Shown piece after piece: positions 52,501 to 62,893 of a stretch of DNA of 64,000 bases. Position 1 is the stretch's first letter. Each line of letters begins with the position of its first letter. A program made the position numbers and the translations under genes. The stretch covers positions 1,406,001-1,470,000 of the forward strand of contig CATNEN010000026.1 of assembly GCA_950097015.1 (NCBI GenBank), in the 5' to 3' direction. Under the pieces are notes generated by a model, which saw only the letters and a list, made by a program, of their open reading frames with translations, searched no databases and was not told the DNA's origin. This stretch comes from Macrostomum hystrix (lineage: Eukaryota; Platyhelminthes; Macrostomidae).

Positions 52501-53216
52501 TCAGATAATCCGTTGTCTACCCATCTCCAGTCAGTTAATCCTCAGTCTACCAATCTACAATTCGTTAATCCTCTGTGCATCCATCTCCAGTCTGTTAAAC
52601 CTGTGTATCAATCTTCAGTCGGTTAATCCTGTGTATCCATCTTCAGTCCGTTAATCCACATTTTTCCACTCCGTTAATCCACTGTCCACTTTTTTCAAAA
52701 CGCGAATAAGGTTCTCTTTCTCTATTCCCTTACATCTTTCTCCAGTATATCGCCACCATAATACACGCACTGCTCACCAGTAGCTACCGGGATGAGCACA
52801 GCCGATCCGGCTGCTTTGGGGCAGCCAAACTGTCTCAGCCAATCGGCCAGCAGGCAGTTTGTGAGGCTATTCAGCACAGATGAGCCCGCAGCTTTAGGCT
52901 GTCCGGCGGTGACGTCGCCCGATCGGCCAATACCGTGCGCCAGGCCGTAGTGCCGCCTAGCAACCAGAGGACAGGCCACTCGACCCTCGCGTTCTCCGAC
53001 ACCCACACAGCCGGCAGGCGAATTGTTCATATCTAGGATAGCTAATTCTCTCAGCAGCAGTTCCAATTCCGGCTCGGACCAGCCGAGCTCAGGTAGGCGA
53101 CGCTGAGTCAACAGGTGATTGAGTCTATTCTCTAAGCTGCGACGCCAACATAGCGCCGGCTCCAGGTGCCGCCTGTCGGCTAGACGAGCCAGAGCAGCGA
53201 GGTTGTCCGGGTTCAT
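49506..53216 (-). CDS. SEPSECS: O-phosphoseryl-tRNA(Sec):selenocysteinyl-tRNA synthase (4 exons)
   Basis: PLP enzyme that converts Sep-tRNA(Sec) to Sec-tRNA(Sec), the last step of selenocysteine synthesis. Exons 52778-53216, 51943-52286, 50240-50755 and 49506-49712 give 501 residues, the same length as the human enzyme. Exon 1 has CVGVGEREGRVACPLVARRH and HGIGRSGD; exon 2 LWPRIDQKSCFKA, TTTSCFAPRAPDRL and PHIVNNAYGVQ; exon 3 the PLP lysine in SCDKNLLVPVGGAI plus YPGRASASPS. Exon 4 has YLNAAAGLGMSLAEVDSFLD and an acidic tail (LDEE). Junctions: CTG|GTGAGC, CAG|GTAGGT, CAG|GTGCGA with matching phases. Exon 4 is short and easily missed. Introns carry minisatellites. Confidence 0.95.
49795..50070. 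repeat. Minisatellite, about 21-bp unit (AATCCCGAAAACCCGGAGTCC)
   Basis: Imperfect copies in SEPSECS intron 3. Spurious frames on both strands. Confidence 0.93.
50845..51270. repeat. Minisatellite, 25-bp unit (GAGGAACAGAATCTAGATAT+CGATT)
   Basis: About 16 copies in SEPSECS intron 2, most of them nearly identical; starts about 90 bp from exon 3. Confidence 0.95.
51271..51900. repeat. Minisatellite, 50-bp unit (AGACACGCATAGAGGACCAG...)
   Basis: About 12 copies of a 50-bp unit that contains two diverged halves of the neighbouring 25-bp unit (GAGGACCAGAATTAAGAAAC / GGAGGACTAGAGTGTAGACA). It is a second-order repeat grown from the first. Confidence 0.94.
52400..52690. repeat. Degenerate repeat (CAGTCAGTTAATCCTCTGTC)
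   Basis: Old, imperfect copies of TCCAGTCnGTTAATCCnnTGTnTATCCATC in SEPSECS intron 1. Confidence 0.75.
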
Positions 53217-53357
53217 TTAAGGCGACTCTTCTGATTAGCAGTGAATTAATATTTGTGCAATTGTAGCTATCAACGACTGAGGCCTGCGGTGAGAAGTCAT
53301 ATTAAATGCAAGTCTTTTAAATTCGATGCTAACTTGACACATAAGCTCCGTTCTTCA

Positions 53358-53928
53358 CAGTAGAAAGACCATGGGGGATTTTTCTAATGCCCACATTATT
53401 ATTTTTTCTGTATCTCCCAAAATATTCAACCAATCGCCATGAAAATCCATAAAACGGGCTCAAATTTTCCGCTCTATCCGATTAAACAACTTCTAGAATC
53501 ATAAAACACCGGCATCGTCCAGATATTCAACGATTCTTGTTGGAGTGTCTTGGTGACAAGAAGCACAAAAATAGGCCAATTTTTTATCACAAAATTTCAT
53601 CGTGTAACCATGTCGGCTATTATTTTTGACTATTTTAGATTGATTAAATTGTCTTTTGAACCAATACGGATTCGCCATAGATGCCTACACAGAGCAATGA
53701 TACTGGCTACTGGATACTGGGTCTTCGACAAGAATCGACAACATCGACGATGCTGACTTGGATGGCTTTGAAAGTCAGTTCATCGTTAAGGGCAATTTTT
53801 TTATCCAATTTGAGGACTTTCACGAAAATCGGTCGTTTGGTTTGGGAGCTATTGTGAAGTAGGCACTGGGTATTTGAAATACGCCAGTAGTTTTTCCCCA
53901 GTGGAAAAATAGTGTGGTCTTTCTACTG
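53358..53928. mobile_element. Non-autonomous TIR element
   Basis: Perfect 14-bp terminal inverted repeats CAGTAGAAAGACCA at 53358-53371 and 53915-53928, with weaker similarity further in (GATTTTTC / GAAAAATA). No transposase; a 68-codon frame inside has no domain. No clear target duplication, perhaps because the right end meets an LTR. Confidence 0.65.
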
Positions 53929-54448
53929 TTATAGTGTACAAGAGAATATTGTTTTTGATCTGACTGAGGTAGCTGTCGAATCGTTTATAAAAAAATTTAA
54001 TCCCTACACAGCCGCTCTATATAACCGAAACTTAGTTCTGATTCTACGAGACCTGAGATTCTGATTCATTTCTACCCAAATACTAAGCTATTATTAAACA
54101 CGCATTCTAAAATTAAATTCGATTAACTGGTCTATTAGAAAACATACTTTGTTAGTAAAAAATAAACGTTTTCTCTTTATTTTCAGACTTTGCGGAAACA
54201 AAATCATTTATTCTCTGTTTACTGCTCACAAAATACAACTTAAATACACTAAACACGTGCACTAACATGACTAGCTTTGAGAATTAGCAAAAGGAATGTT
54301 TGGCACAAGGTGTTGCGATGCAAGTCGAGCAGGAGGTAATATAAGCCCTCGATCGTGGGCTTGAGCTCAGCATAGTGTATTTCGCCTGCTGCCATAGACA
54401 AAATCAATAATTGTACAAATAAACAACATCTCTCTCTTTAAGTCAACA
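53927..54448 (-). mobile_element. Probable 3' LTR of Gypsy remnant
   Basis: On the - strand it runs TGTTGACTT...ACTATAACA, with short inverted ends TGTT/AACA, and is preceded at 54449-54465 by a purine tract (GATAGGGGGAGATGGGAC). The pol remnant lies directly upstream in the same orientation. The outer end overlaps the neighbouring TIR element by 2 bp, so the exact border is uncertain. Confidence 0.6.
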
Positions 54449-54599
54449 GTCCCATCTCCCCCTATCAAAACAAAAAGCTCTTAAGTGGATTATTTGTTTC
54501 GGGGGTCAACTTGGATTCTGTCTGAGAGTTTCCTAAGCCGCTGTCTTCTACCTTCTATCTCCCCAGTTCCTGGATAAGCGACTATTGACTTCGTGTTCT

Positions 54600-55700
54600 G
54601 CAGTGGGTCTAGCTTGCGGGTCTCAACCAGTACTGGTAGGCGTCTGCCAGATACCCCCGGTTTATTCGCTGGACTCGACCGCTGGCCATCCTCACCAATA
54701 AGTCGTAATTGCGCATTGCTTTAACAATCACACCGTTGCGATCCCACTTCCAGATCTGCGAGTCTCGAATTGCGACTCGATCAGCGATCTTTTACTTCGG
54801 CAATTTCTGCGCAGAGGCGTTGTTAGACAAAATCTTTGCCTAAGCGAATTGATCATTTTGTATGCCGAGACATAATGGAGCAAGTGAGCCGAGAGTGTCC
54901 AGTGTTACCCATCCAGATTTGTCGTCGAACCATGGAGAATCATAGTTTTGAGCTCTTGGTATTCTGAATCCTTTCTAGATATCTGCAGCACTTTGCTTTC
55001 AGAGACAGACGGCTAGAATGCTAGAATCAAACTCTTTTTGTGATCTTCGGCGATTTCATCATCACTTGAAGCCTGTTCAACTGGGGCCCTCGAGAGTGCG
55101 TCTGCGTCGTTGGGCATGCTGCTTTTGATCCACCACGCAGTATATTGGAAACAGTCTAGCTTCTGTCGTAATCGCTGCAACCATGGATTGTCAATCTGGT
55201 CCAATGTGTACCGGTTTAAGATTGGTTCCAGCTGTCTGTGGTCGATTACTATTTCGAAGTTCATCAGTCATTCGAGAAATAGACGGCACTTCTTTGCTGC
55301 CGACGCGACCGCCAGCAACTCCAACTCGATCATAGCGAATCTTCGCTCTGTTTCTGAAATAAATCATGAGCCGGCCTAGACGACTCTCCATGATCCATCA
55401 TTCTGCTTTTGCTTCAATGTAAAACCGAGACCTTTTAGTCTAGAGGAATTTGTTTGCAACGCAGTCTGCTTCGACTGATCTGGTTATCTCTGGATTGGTT
55501 GAGTGGCCTTTGGAATCCAGTAGAAATTTTCGCACATCTTCGCAATGCTCTTCAAAAGTCTTATTCTCAATCAGCACATCGTTCACAATGTGAAAAGTTT
55601 TCCGCAGATTCTCCAGGGCCTCATCAATTCTTCGATTGTAGTGCTCTGATAGGGACATTGGTAGCCCTGATTGGGGGGGGGGCAAGGGATTATCGGTTCT
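54600..55700 (-). mobile_element. Ty3/Gypsy pol remnant (RT, RNase H, integrase C-terminus)
   Basis: Reading right to left: a degraded RT segment (RRIDEALENLRKTFHIVNDV, a worn VDDVLI, then FEEHCEDVRKFL), RNase H (FEIVIDHRQLEPILNR ... PWLQRLRQKLDCFQY ... NDADALSRAP) and an integrase C-terminal piece (DSQIWKWDRNGVIVKAMRNY ... GRVQRINRGYLADAY). The integrase core is missing between them. Frameshifts and stops mean it is inactive. Confidence 0.85.
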
Positions 55701-56345
55701 CTGCTAACGGGGTATTTATTTTTCTGCAAATGGGGGGCATTGGTTGCCTGCTGTGAGGGAAAGATTTGGTTCTCTGCTGCTGCGGAAAGGCATTTCTCGT
55801 CTTCCTAGGGTTTCGCCTGCCTGCTGCTGTTGTTACCCGAGTGGATTATTTTTGTGCCACCCGTAGGGGGCCTAAAAGGCTTATCCGGTACTATATTTGT
55901 GACTGGGAGATTTTATGAGCCAATAATCTAGTCTTTTTCATGGATTTATTAGCATTCCATATTTTAATCCGGTGCTTGGTTGGGACCATAGACATAAAAA
56001 ATCCCGGAGTTTCATCTATGATTGATATCAGACTACACAAAACTTTTTTACGAGCTATTTTCATAAATCCTTTGCGGCTTCAGAAAACTTGTTTGATTAT
56101 ACTCGTATTTTTTACTAAGAATGAATCTAAAAAATATAATAAAGTGGCTGTACTGACGATAATACGGAGAGATCCAGCATATGCAATTACAATTAACTTT
56201 TAACAATTAACAAGCGTTTCATAGGCTCTTTCAGAAAGAGAATGCATCGAGTGTTGGCAAAGTTTGCTTGTTTAACTATTTAACTATTAACTATTAACTA
56301 GTTAAACACAACTATTGAGTAACTAGTTTTACTCTTATCAATAAT
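55701..56345. other. Intergenic stretch, no gene seen
   Basis: A (G)9 run at about 55,673 and TTAACTATT repeats at 56,270-56,310. A plus-strand frame (55940-56203) lacks any domain. Confidence 0.5.
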
Positions 56346-58000
56346 TCACAATTGGACGCTGAACAAAGTGAACCATTTGTGGCAGTAAATTCCCGTTAAA
56401 TTGTACGCTAAAGAATTCAGTCCATCTTTAGACATGCGCTTTCTGACAGCTACCAAAGCTGGCCATGCCATTTTGTTGACCATCAAATCATTGGCATGAT
56501 TCAGATTAGTGTAGCTCATATAAGGCTTAGCGTAGGTGATGCGCCAATTCTTCAGCCGCAATCTGACCGACAGCTCGTCATCCTCCCGACCCCAGCCATA
56601 GTAGAGATTGGAATTGCCATTCACCGATTCAAACTGCTGCTTAGTTAGGGCGACCACGCCGCCAAAGAAATGACGATAAAGCTGGCCTGGCGAGTACTTC
56701 TTAGTGGCCAGGTTAAGTAAGCGACTAACTAGATGACGGGGATGCTTGGCATTGCAGCTGTAGTTGGGCCAAAGCGGTTCGGGCAGCTTGTCTGCATCGT
56801 GAAACACGAAACAGTCACAGTTGTCATACCTTGATTCGGGTGGGCAATAGAGAAGCGAAGATTATTGGAGTAAGAAAAGAAAAGTACAAATTGAGGATAG
56901 CTACTATATTGGTCACTTTGGGAGGAAAGTAGATTGGTAGATTTGAGAAGAGGCCGGTAGAGTTGAGATGTGAGTAAAAAGAGCAGTACATTTGAAAAGA
57001 GATGGGGAATTTAGTGTAAAGTGGATTACTATATATGATTAGATATTACTATAGCTTAACTTATATTGCGAGATTCAGAAATATATGAAAAGGTTCGGAG
57101 TACATAGTTGGATTTTGATAGATTGCTAGCAGCGAAATCGAGGAATAAGGTGGAATGTATTAGGTACGAACTAGGCAGAAAGTATATTATAGCCCTTATA
57201 TAACTAGAGCAGTAAGGTGTGATATACGCCAAATTATATGAGGTGCTTAAGGCTAAATGGAGTTTAAAACACTTTTTACTCACTTTTTAGACAATTTATA
57301 GCCAATGTTGAGAAGCTTGGCTCGATTAAACTGTTTTGTATCATTCTGTTCAATAACATACAGACCATAGCTAATTGGCTGCCTCTGCAGCAGGTCATGC
57401 AGGTGATGCACTAATAATAGCAGGTTAGTTAGGCGATTGCGATAGGGCACTAAATATGGCTAAGCAAGACTTCGGAGTTGCACTGTCACTACAGGCTGGT
57501 GACACCTGCCACGAGCCGCATTTCATTCTGGATTGTTCAATGTACTTTGGACATCTTATATTCAAATCCTCCATAGTAAGTGGCACACAAGTTTCATTAC
57601 GTTGATTAGGCCGCCAGCAGCTACTATTAGTAGTATTAGATTTCTCCATATTGCGATAATCCACACTTGCAAGTTCATTGGAATGTGATTTCACTTGCTG
57701 CAGTGACCGCTGCTCTAACATTAACGTTAGGCCCTGAATAGAGTCAATCAATGGCTTATTGTCACCAGTTTCATGTTTAGGTGATTGCGTTGTGGATTGT
57801 ACACCTAGCTTGCCTGATTTGCTGAACAGAGGATTGAAAAATAATATTTTTCTAATTGGCACAGTGCGATGAGAGCAAAAAACAGCAATCATAAAAACAG
57901 TTAATCCACTGCTGAACATAAGTATCAACAATATTATGTGCTTGAATTTTGATATGAAAGGAAATGCTGGGCTAGTATTGATCCACATTATTGCTGACAT
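56346..58000 (-). CDS. Beta-1,4-galactosyltransferase family (GT7), 2 exons, one-base frameshift
   Basis: Golgi type II enzyme expected to transfer Gal (or GalNAc) from UDP-sugar to GlcNAc or related acceptors. Exons 57284-58000 and 56346-56829 (AAAAA|GTGAGT to AATCAAG|G). A short cytosolic part, TM anchor (HIILLILMFSSGLTVFMIAV) and a stem lead to CGSWQVSPAC. Then PKSCLAI must join LVPYRNRLTNLLLLVHHLHD, but a surplus T in the TTT at 57452-57454 (AAA on +) shifts the frame to an early stop at 57425. Exon 2 has FVFHDAD (DxD metal site), FFGGVVALTKQQF, YYGWGREDDE and DGLNSLAYNL, all family hallmarks. With the extra base discounted, phases match and the protein is about 399 residues. Which paralogue (B4GALT1-6 type) is uncertain. 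Confidence 0.88.
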
Positions 58001-58808
58001 ATTTTTCAGTTTCGAAATTGTAATTCAAAGATGAATGTAGCTTGCACAGGAGCAAGAAACATATTTAGTGTGGAGCCATAGATAAAATGCCTGAAAATTG
58101 TTGCATGAGATAGGTTAAGCAAATTTTAGCTTACCAAATTCTCCTTTATCAGAGTAAGTGTCAATTGTTACAGACATCTACAGACTGCTAAATGATTCTG
58201 GGATTCTAGAGTCTTATAAAGTATATCTCTTACTTGACAAAATTTGGAAATTTCTAAGTAGTATTTCGTTTCTCTTATGATAACTTATTATTTTTTATTA
58301 GCATGCTTTTTGTAGTCTAGTTTTTTAATTACTTATACAGATTTATACCAATAAGCTCACCCACATGGCAAGTCTAGGTTGCAAGAAAAATCTTACATTA
58401 TATACTAAGTAAAATTCAAAAAAGTTTGCCTATGGATTCTCTTTGAGATTTGTGATTGCCAAAAATATTTTTGTTGATGCAGTAGAATGTTAAAACAAGC
58501 CACACACCTCTATATGTATCTATAGACAGATTTTATAAAAACTATGTCTTAGCATCAATATTGTCACTCCCAGTATACATATCAATGGACTAAAACAGAC
58601 TACACAGCTTCTTCAAATGACTATAACACAAACACTATCAATAAATACAAATTTATATTAATTTTACATTATTGCTTTTAGAATACCTATCTCAAAACTC
58701 TGACAGCCTAAAGTTTATCATTATAAGAACCAATTAAACCACTTATGATTTGAATAAAACAATATTATTCATTTTTTTTATTCAAGATACATAGTAACTT
58801 CTACTAAA
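58001..58808. other. Intergenic AT-rich stretch upstream of the galactosyltransferase gene
   Basis: No gene, RNA or repeat recognised; promoter elements not identifiable. Confidence 0.5.
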
Positions 58809-59394
58809 TCTACTATACTAAAAATGAAAAGTATGTCTTTCTTGTTCACTTGTTCAGAGAAAAAAATGGCTGAACCGATTTTCACCATTCTTTTGCCAAA
58901 ATATGCCAAATATGGGGACAATTCTACATGTATTTTTATTAAGCTTAACTTTATTGCTAAGGGGATTAAATATTTGAAAAACATGATTTTTTCAAAAGTC
59001 AAACCATCTTGGCCTATTGAGAATTTTACTCACTGCCACTGAATTAGAATTGCATCGTCAAATTGCGCAACAACCCCCAGCTGATTGAATTTGAAGCCTG
59101 CACTCTGGAAACAAATTGGAAATAAATGTACACAACCAACCGCGAGACTGAGTGTACTCTATTTTCTTACTTCATTGCACAAAGCCAGAACTTTGAGAAT
59201 TCATTTTATAAGGCTGATTTTTTGAACCCACTAACCAACAGTCGGAATAGCCTATGTGTAGACTCTATGTTCGACTCTGCACTGCGTCAAATCATTTAAA
59301 CTAATTGTCAGTCAGTAGTAATGGATGCAAAGCAATAAATTTTTATTTAATTTTTAAATTAGAGGGGAAACTTTTAATTCACTTTTGCATAGCA

Positions 59395-59835
59395 AAACCA
59401 GTGTCTGAATCATGGCAAAACCAGAGTTTGAATCATGGCTAAACCAGAGTTTGAATCATGGCTAAACCAGCGTTTGAATCCTAGCTAAACCAGAGTTTGA
59501 ATCATGGCTAAACCAGAGTCTGAATCATAGCTAAACCAGCGTCTGAATCATGGCTAAACCAGAGTTTGAATCATGGCTAAACCAGAGTTTGAATCATGGC
59601 TAAACCAGAGTTTGAATCATGGCTAAACCAGAGTTTGAATCATGGCTAAACCAGAGTTTGAATCATGGCTAAACCAGAGTTTGAAGCATGGCTAAACCAG
59701 CATTTGAATCATAGCTAAACCAGAGTTTGAATCATGGCTAAACCAGAGTCTGAATCATGGCTAAACCAGAGTCTGAATCATGGCTAAACCAGCATTTGAA
59801 TCATGGCTAAACCAGAGTTTGAATCATGGCAAAAT
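59395..59835. repeat. Minisatellite, 23-bp unit (GGCTAAACCAGAGTTTGAATCAT)
   Basis: About 19 copies with GAGTTT/GAGTCT/GCGTTT/GCATTT variants. Lies within the candidate Helitron. Confidence 0.95.
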
Positions 59836-60264
59836 CATTGAAATGAATTCTCAACATTTTGAGTTTGTTATCTAATAATGTCACAATGATATATATTTGT
59901 ATCATACATGCACAACACCTGGCCGAACCAGCCGGGTGAAACTAGGGCTAAGCAAGGTAAGTCGCAAAAACCAATCGACCAAGCACAAAAAATCAAAGGG
60001 GGGACCAAGGGACAAAAAAGAAAGGCGTGAAGAAAAGGAAAAAGGGGAGAGAAAAAAAAGAGCAAATGAGAGCAAACTAAGTCGTAAATAGAACAATGAA
60101 ACAAACTAAGTCGCAAATGAGAGCAAAAACTAAGTCGCACTGCCGGCTAAGATTTGGGAGGTTGCGCATGTATGATTTGTATGATAAATATTTTGCCTAA
60201 TATTCATTTAATTGTTGTTCTTCTCAATTTTCTACATAAGAAGCTAATATAAAAATTCAACTGG

Positions 60265-61092
60265 GCAACATTGTCAACTGGGCATCATCATCAATGGGGA
60301 GTCATCATCAAATGGGGGATCATTGTCAACTGGGAGATCATCAGCAACTGGGGGATCATTGTCAACTGGGGGATCATTGTCAACTGGGGGATCATTGTCA
60401 ACTGGGGTATCATTGTCAACTGGGGTATCATTGTCAACTGGGGATCATTGTAAACTGGGGGATCATTGTCAACTGGGGTATCATTGTCAACTGGGGGATC
60501 ATTGTCAACTGGGGGATCATTGTCAACTGGGGTATCATTTTCAACTGGGATATCATTGTCAACTGGGGGATCATTGTCAACTGGGGTATCATTGTCAACT
60601 GGGGGATCATTGTCAACTGGGGGATCATTGTCAACTGGGGTATCATTGTCAACTAGGATATCATTGTCAACTGGGGGATCATTGTCAACTGGGGGATCAT
60701 TGTCAACTGGGGGATCATTATCAACTGGGATATCATTGTCAACTGGGGTATCATTGTCAACTGGGGTATCATTGTCAACTGGGGGATCATTGTAAACTGG
60801 GGGATCATTGTCAACTGGGGTATCATTGTCAACTGAGATATCATTGTCAACTGGGGTATCATTGTCAACTAGGATATCATTGTCAACTGGGGATCATCAT
60901 CAATGGGGAGTCATCATCAACTAGGTGACCATCATCAATGGGGCGTCATTATCAACTGGGTGATCATCATCAACTGGGGGATCATTGTCAACTGGGGGAT
61001 CATTGTCAACTGGGGGATCATTGTCAACTGGGTGATCATCATCAATTGGGGGATCATTGTTGACTGGGGGATCATTGTCAACTGGGGGATCA
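60265..61092. repeat. Minisatellite, 18-bp unit (AACTGGGGGATCATTGTC)
   Basis: About 45 copies, GGGGGATC/GGGGTATC/GGGATATC variants; the ends carry ATCATCATCAATGGGGAGTC forms. Creates GDHCQL/STGGSL frames in three phases, all spurious. Confidence 0.96.
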
Positions 61093-61151
61093 TTGTATGA
61101 GCGTAGCTTTATAAAGCTGTAAATTCAGCTGCTAAAAAGTATATACTAGAC

Positions 61152-61522
61152 CAGGGGTAGGCAAACTTATTTGCTAGCGGGCCAAAGAGAGAACCTAAAA
61201 GATGACAGCAGGCCGCATTGACTATAGAAATATGAGACATGGGAGAGATGAGACATGGGAGAGATGAGACATGGGAGAGATGAGACATGGGAGAGATGAG
61301 ACACAGGAAAGATGGGACACGAGAGAGATGAGACACGGGAGAGATTAGACATGGGAGAGATTAGACACGGGAGAAATTAGATACAAGAGCGATAAGACAG
61401 AGGAGAGATTAGACACGAGAGAGATTAAACAGGACACTGTAGATGTCAGAAGGGGCGACGGGCCAGATTTGGGAGCTTCGAGGGCCGGATCTGGCCCACA
61501 GGCCGGAGTTTGCCGACCCCTG
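61152..61522. mobile_element. hAT-type MITE with internal minisatellite, second copy
   Basis: CAGGGGTAGGCAAACTT... to ...AGTTTGCCGACCCCTG with exact 8-bp target duplication TACTAGAC (61144-61151 and 61523-61530). Homologous to the element at 36.1-36.5 kb, with fewer internal 16-bp units (GGGAGAGATGAGACAT). Confidence 0.92.
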
Positions 61523-61577
61523 TACTAGACAAATTTTAAAATATTTTTACTCCCCGAAGGGGGGCAAAACTTGCTAA

Positions 61578-62260
61578 TAACTAGCTATATATCTTTATAT
61601 TGCTTGCCAAATAAATGTATACAATGAATACTAATAGGCCTACAATTAGCAAAACTAAAAGTCATGAATAAACTAACTAGTCAAACTAAAATGTAATGAC
61701 ATACAAGTTGACATACTGTAAGATTGATGTGCATATTTGACATGCCAAATTTTCAGGTATAATAAGAAGTAAAAAACAATAAACTAAGTCTCTATAGTCA
61801 TAGATAATAGACAAAGACCATAGCAGCACCCAAATATTCAGAATACAGCTTAATTTAAATTATTTCAGCTAAAAACAACAAAAAATTCTTTAAACTTTAA
61901 CTTTAGCAAATTCATATTTTCTATGAAACGTAGCTAAGATCTACAAAGCTATTTTACATGAATTTAGCTAATAATAGCCCCTATATTGCATGCAGATGCT
62001 GCTAGTTACAAAGGAGTCAATCAAGGACTTAGACAACAAAGGCTCATTCAAAAGTTTTTTTAGTGTAGAAAGGTATTTTTAAAATCAGTAAAAACAGATA
62101 AATTATATTTTACCTAGGCGTTAAGTGTAGCTATATCTAAAGACGGTATCGACCAACTACAAACATACCCGATACGATACATTGGTGCCAAGTCTACTCA
62201 CTGTATGGTACACACCGCGTGAAAAAAAGTTTATTTGCATTAGTGCGAGAAGAAATTTAA
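61578..62260. other. AT-rich non-coding stretch, nothing recognised
   Basis: No gene or element seen. Confidence 0.5.
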
Positions 62261-62893
62261 TGTAACGACATAACAAGTTGCAACTTTCGCGTTACACTTA
62301 GGCCTCTTGAACACACAAAAGTATCATTAATATATATTTATTTATTTTAAAACGATATGTCTAGCACCAAAGCTAATGTTTCAAGTTTTTTATTTTAATT
62401 TTTTAACGGCTTTTAAATGTATTTAAATTTGTTAATTGTAATGAATTTATTGGTCGGTGGTCGCTATTTAAAATGAATTGTAAATCGTTTTGAAGGGCTG
62501 CAGCTTAATGTAATATAATTAGTAATAGGGCCTACTTCTGTTATATAAATTACGCCGCTTTGCTGACGCACGCGCTTACAATATAGAGCAAGATTAGTTA
62601 AAGGTGGTTATATTAATTATAATCTAATGTTCGAATATTCTAATTATCTAAACTTAGTGGCTAATCCCGATGCGCGCGCGCGAGTCAGAAAACCGGTTGC
62701 AACTGGTGTCACTTTATATTTAACTTGTCAAGCTTAGTTTAAACAAATACTAAATACATAATTAATACAAACATCCGTACGAAAATACCGGTTATATGAG
62801 AAGATGATTAGCATAAATTTAGTTGTAATAACAGTATACAATAAATATTTTGATTTTACCAACAATTTAAAATAGACGAATTATTTCATTACA
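62261..62893 (-). mobile_element. Possible LTR (minus orientation)
   Basis: Bounded by TGTAACG...CATTACA (inverted TGTAA ends). On the - strand it is preceded by a purine tract GTTGAGGAGGATGA (62894-62907), as at a 3' LTR. No pol sequence is seen up to the window end and no partner LTR is visible, so this is tentative. Confidence 0.35.

Larger units (their letters stand above)
58809..61577 (+). mobile_element. Candidate non-autonomous Helitron
   Basis: The left end A|TCTACTATACTAAAAATG followed by AGTATGTCTTTCTTGTTCAC...GGCTGAACCGATTTTCACCA is typical of invertebrate Helitron 5' ends. The right end has a short GC hairpin CCCC-GAA-GGGG (61552-61562), then GGCAAAACTTG and CTAA|T, fitting hairpin plus CTRR with insertion between A and T. 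No Rep/helicase is encoded. It contains two minisatellites and a nested hAT MITE. Ends were judged by eye only. Confidence 0.5.

Noticed and set aside
55940-56203. 87-codon plus-strand frame
   Set aside because: AT-rich chance frame with no domain or splice context.
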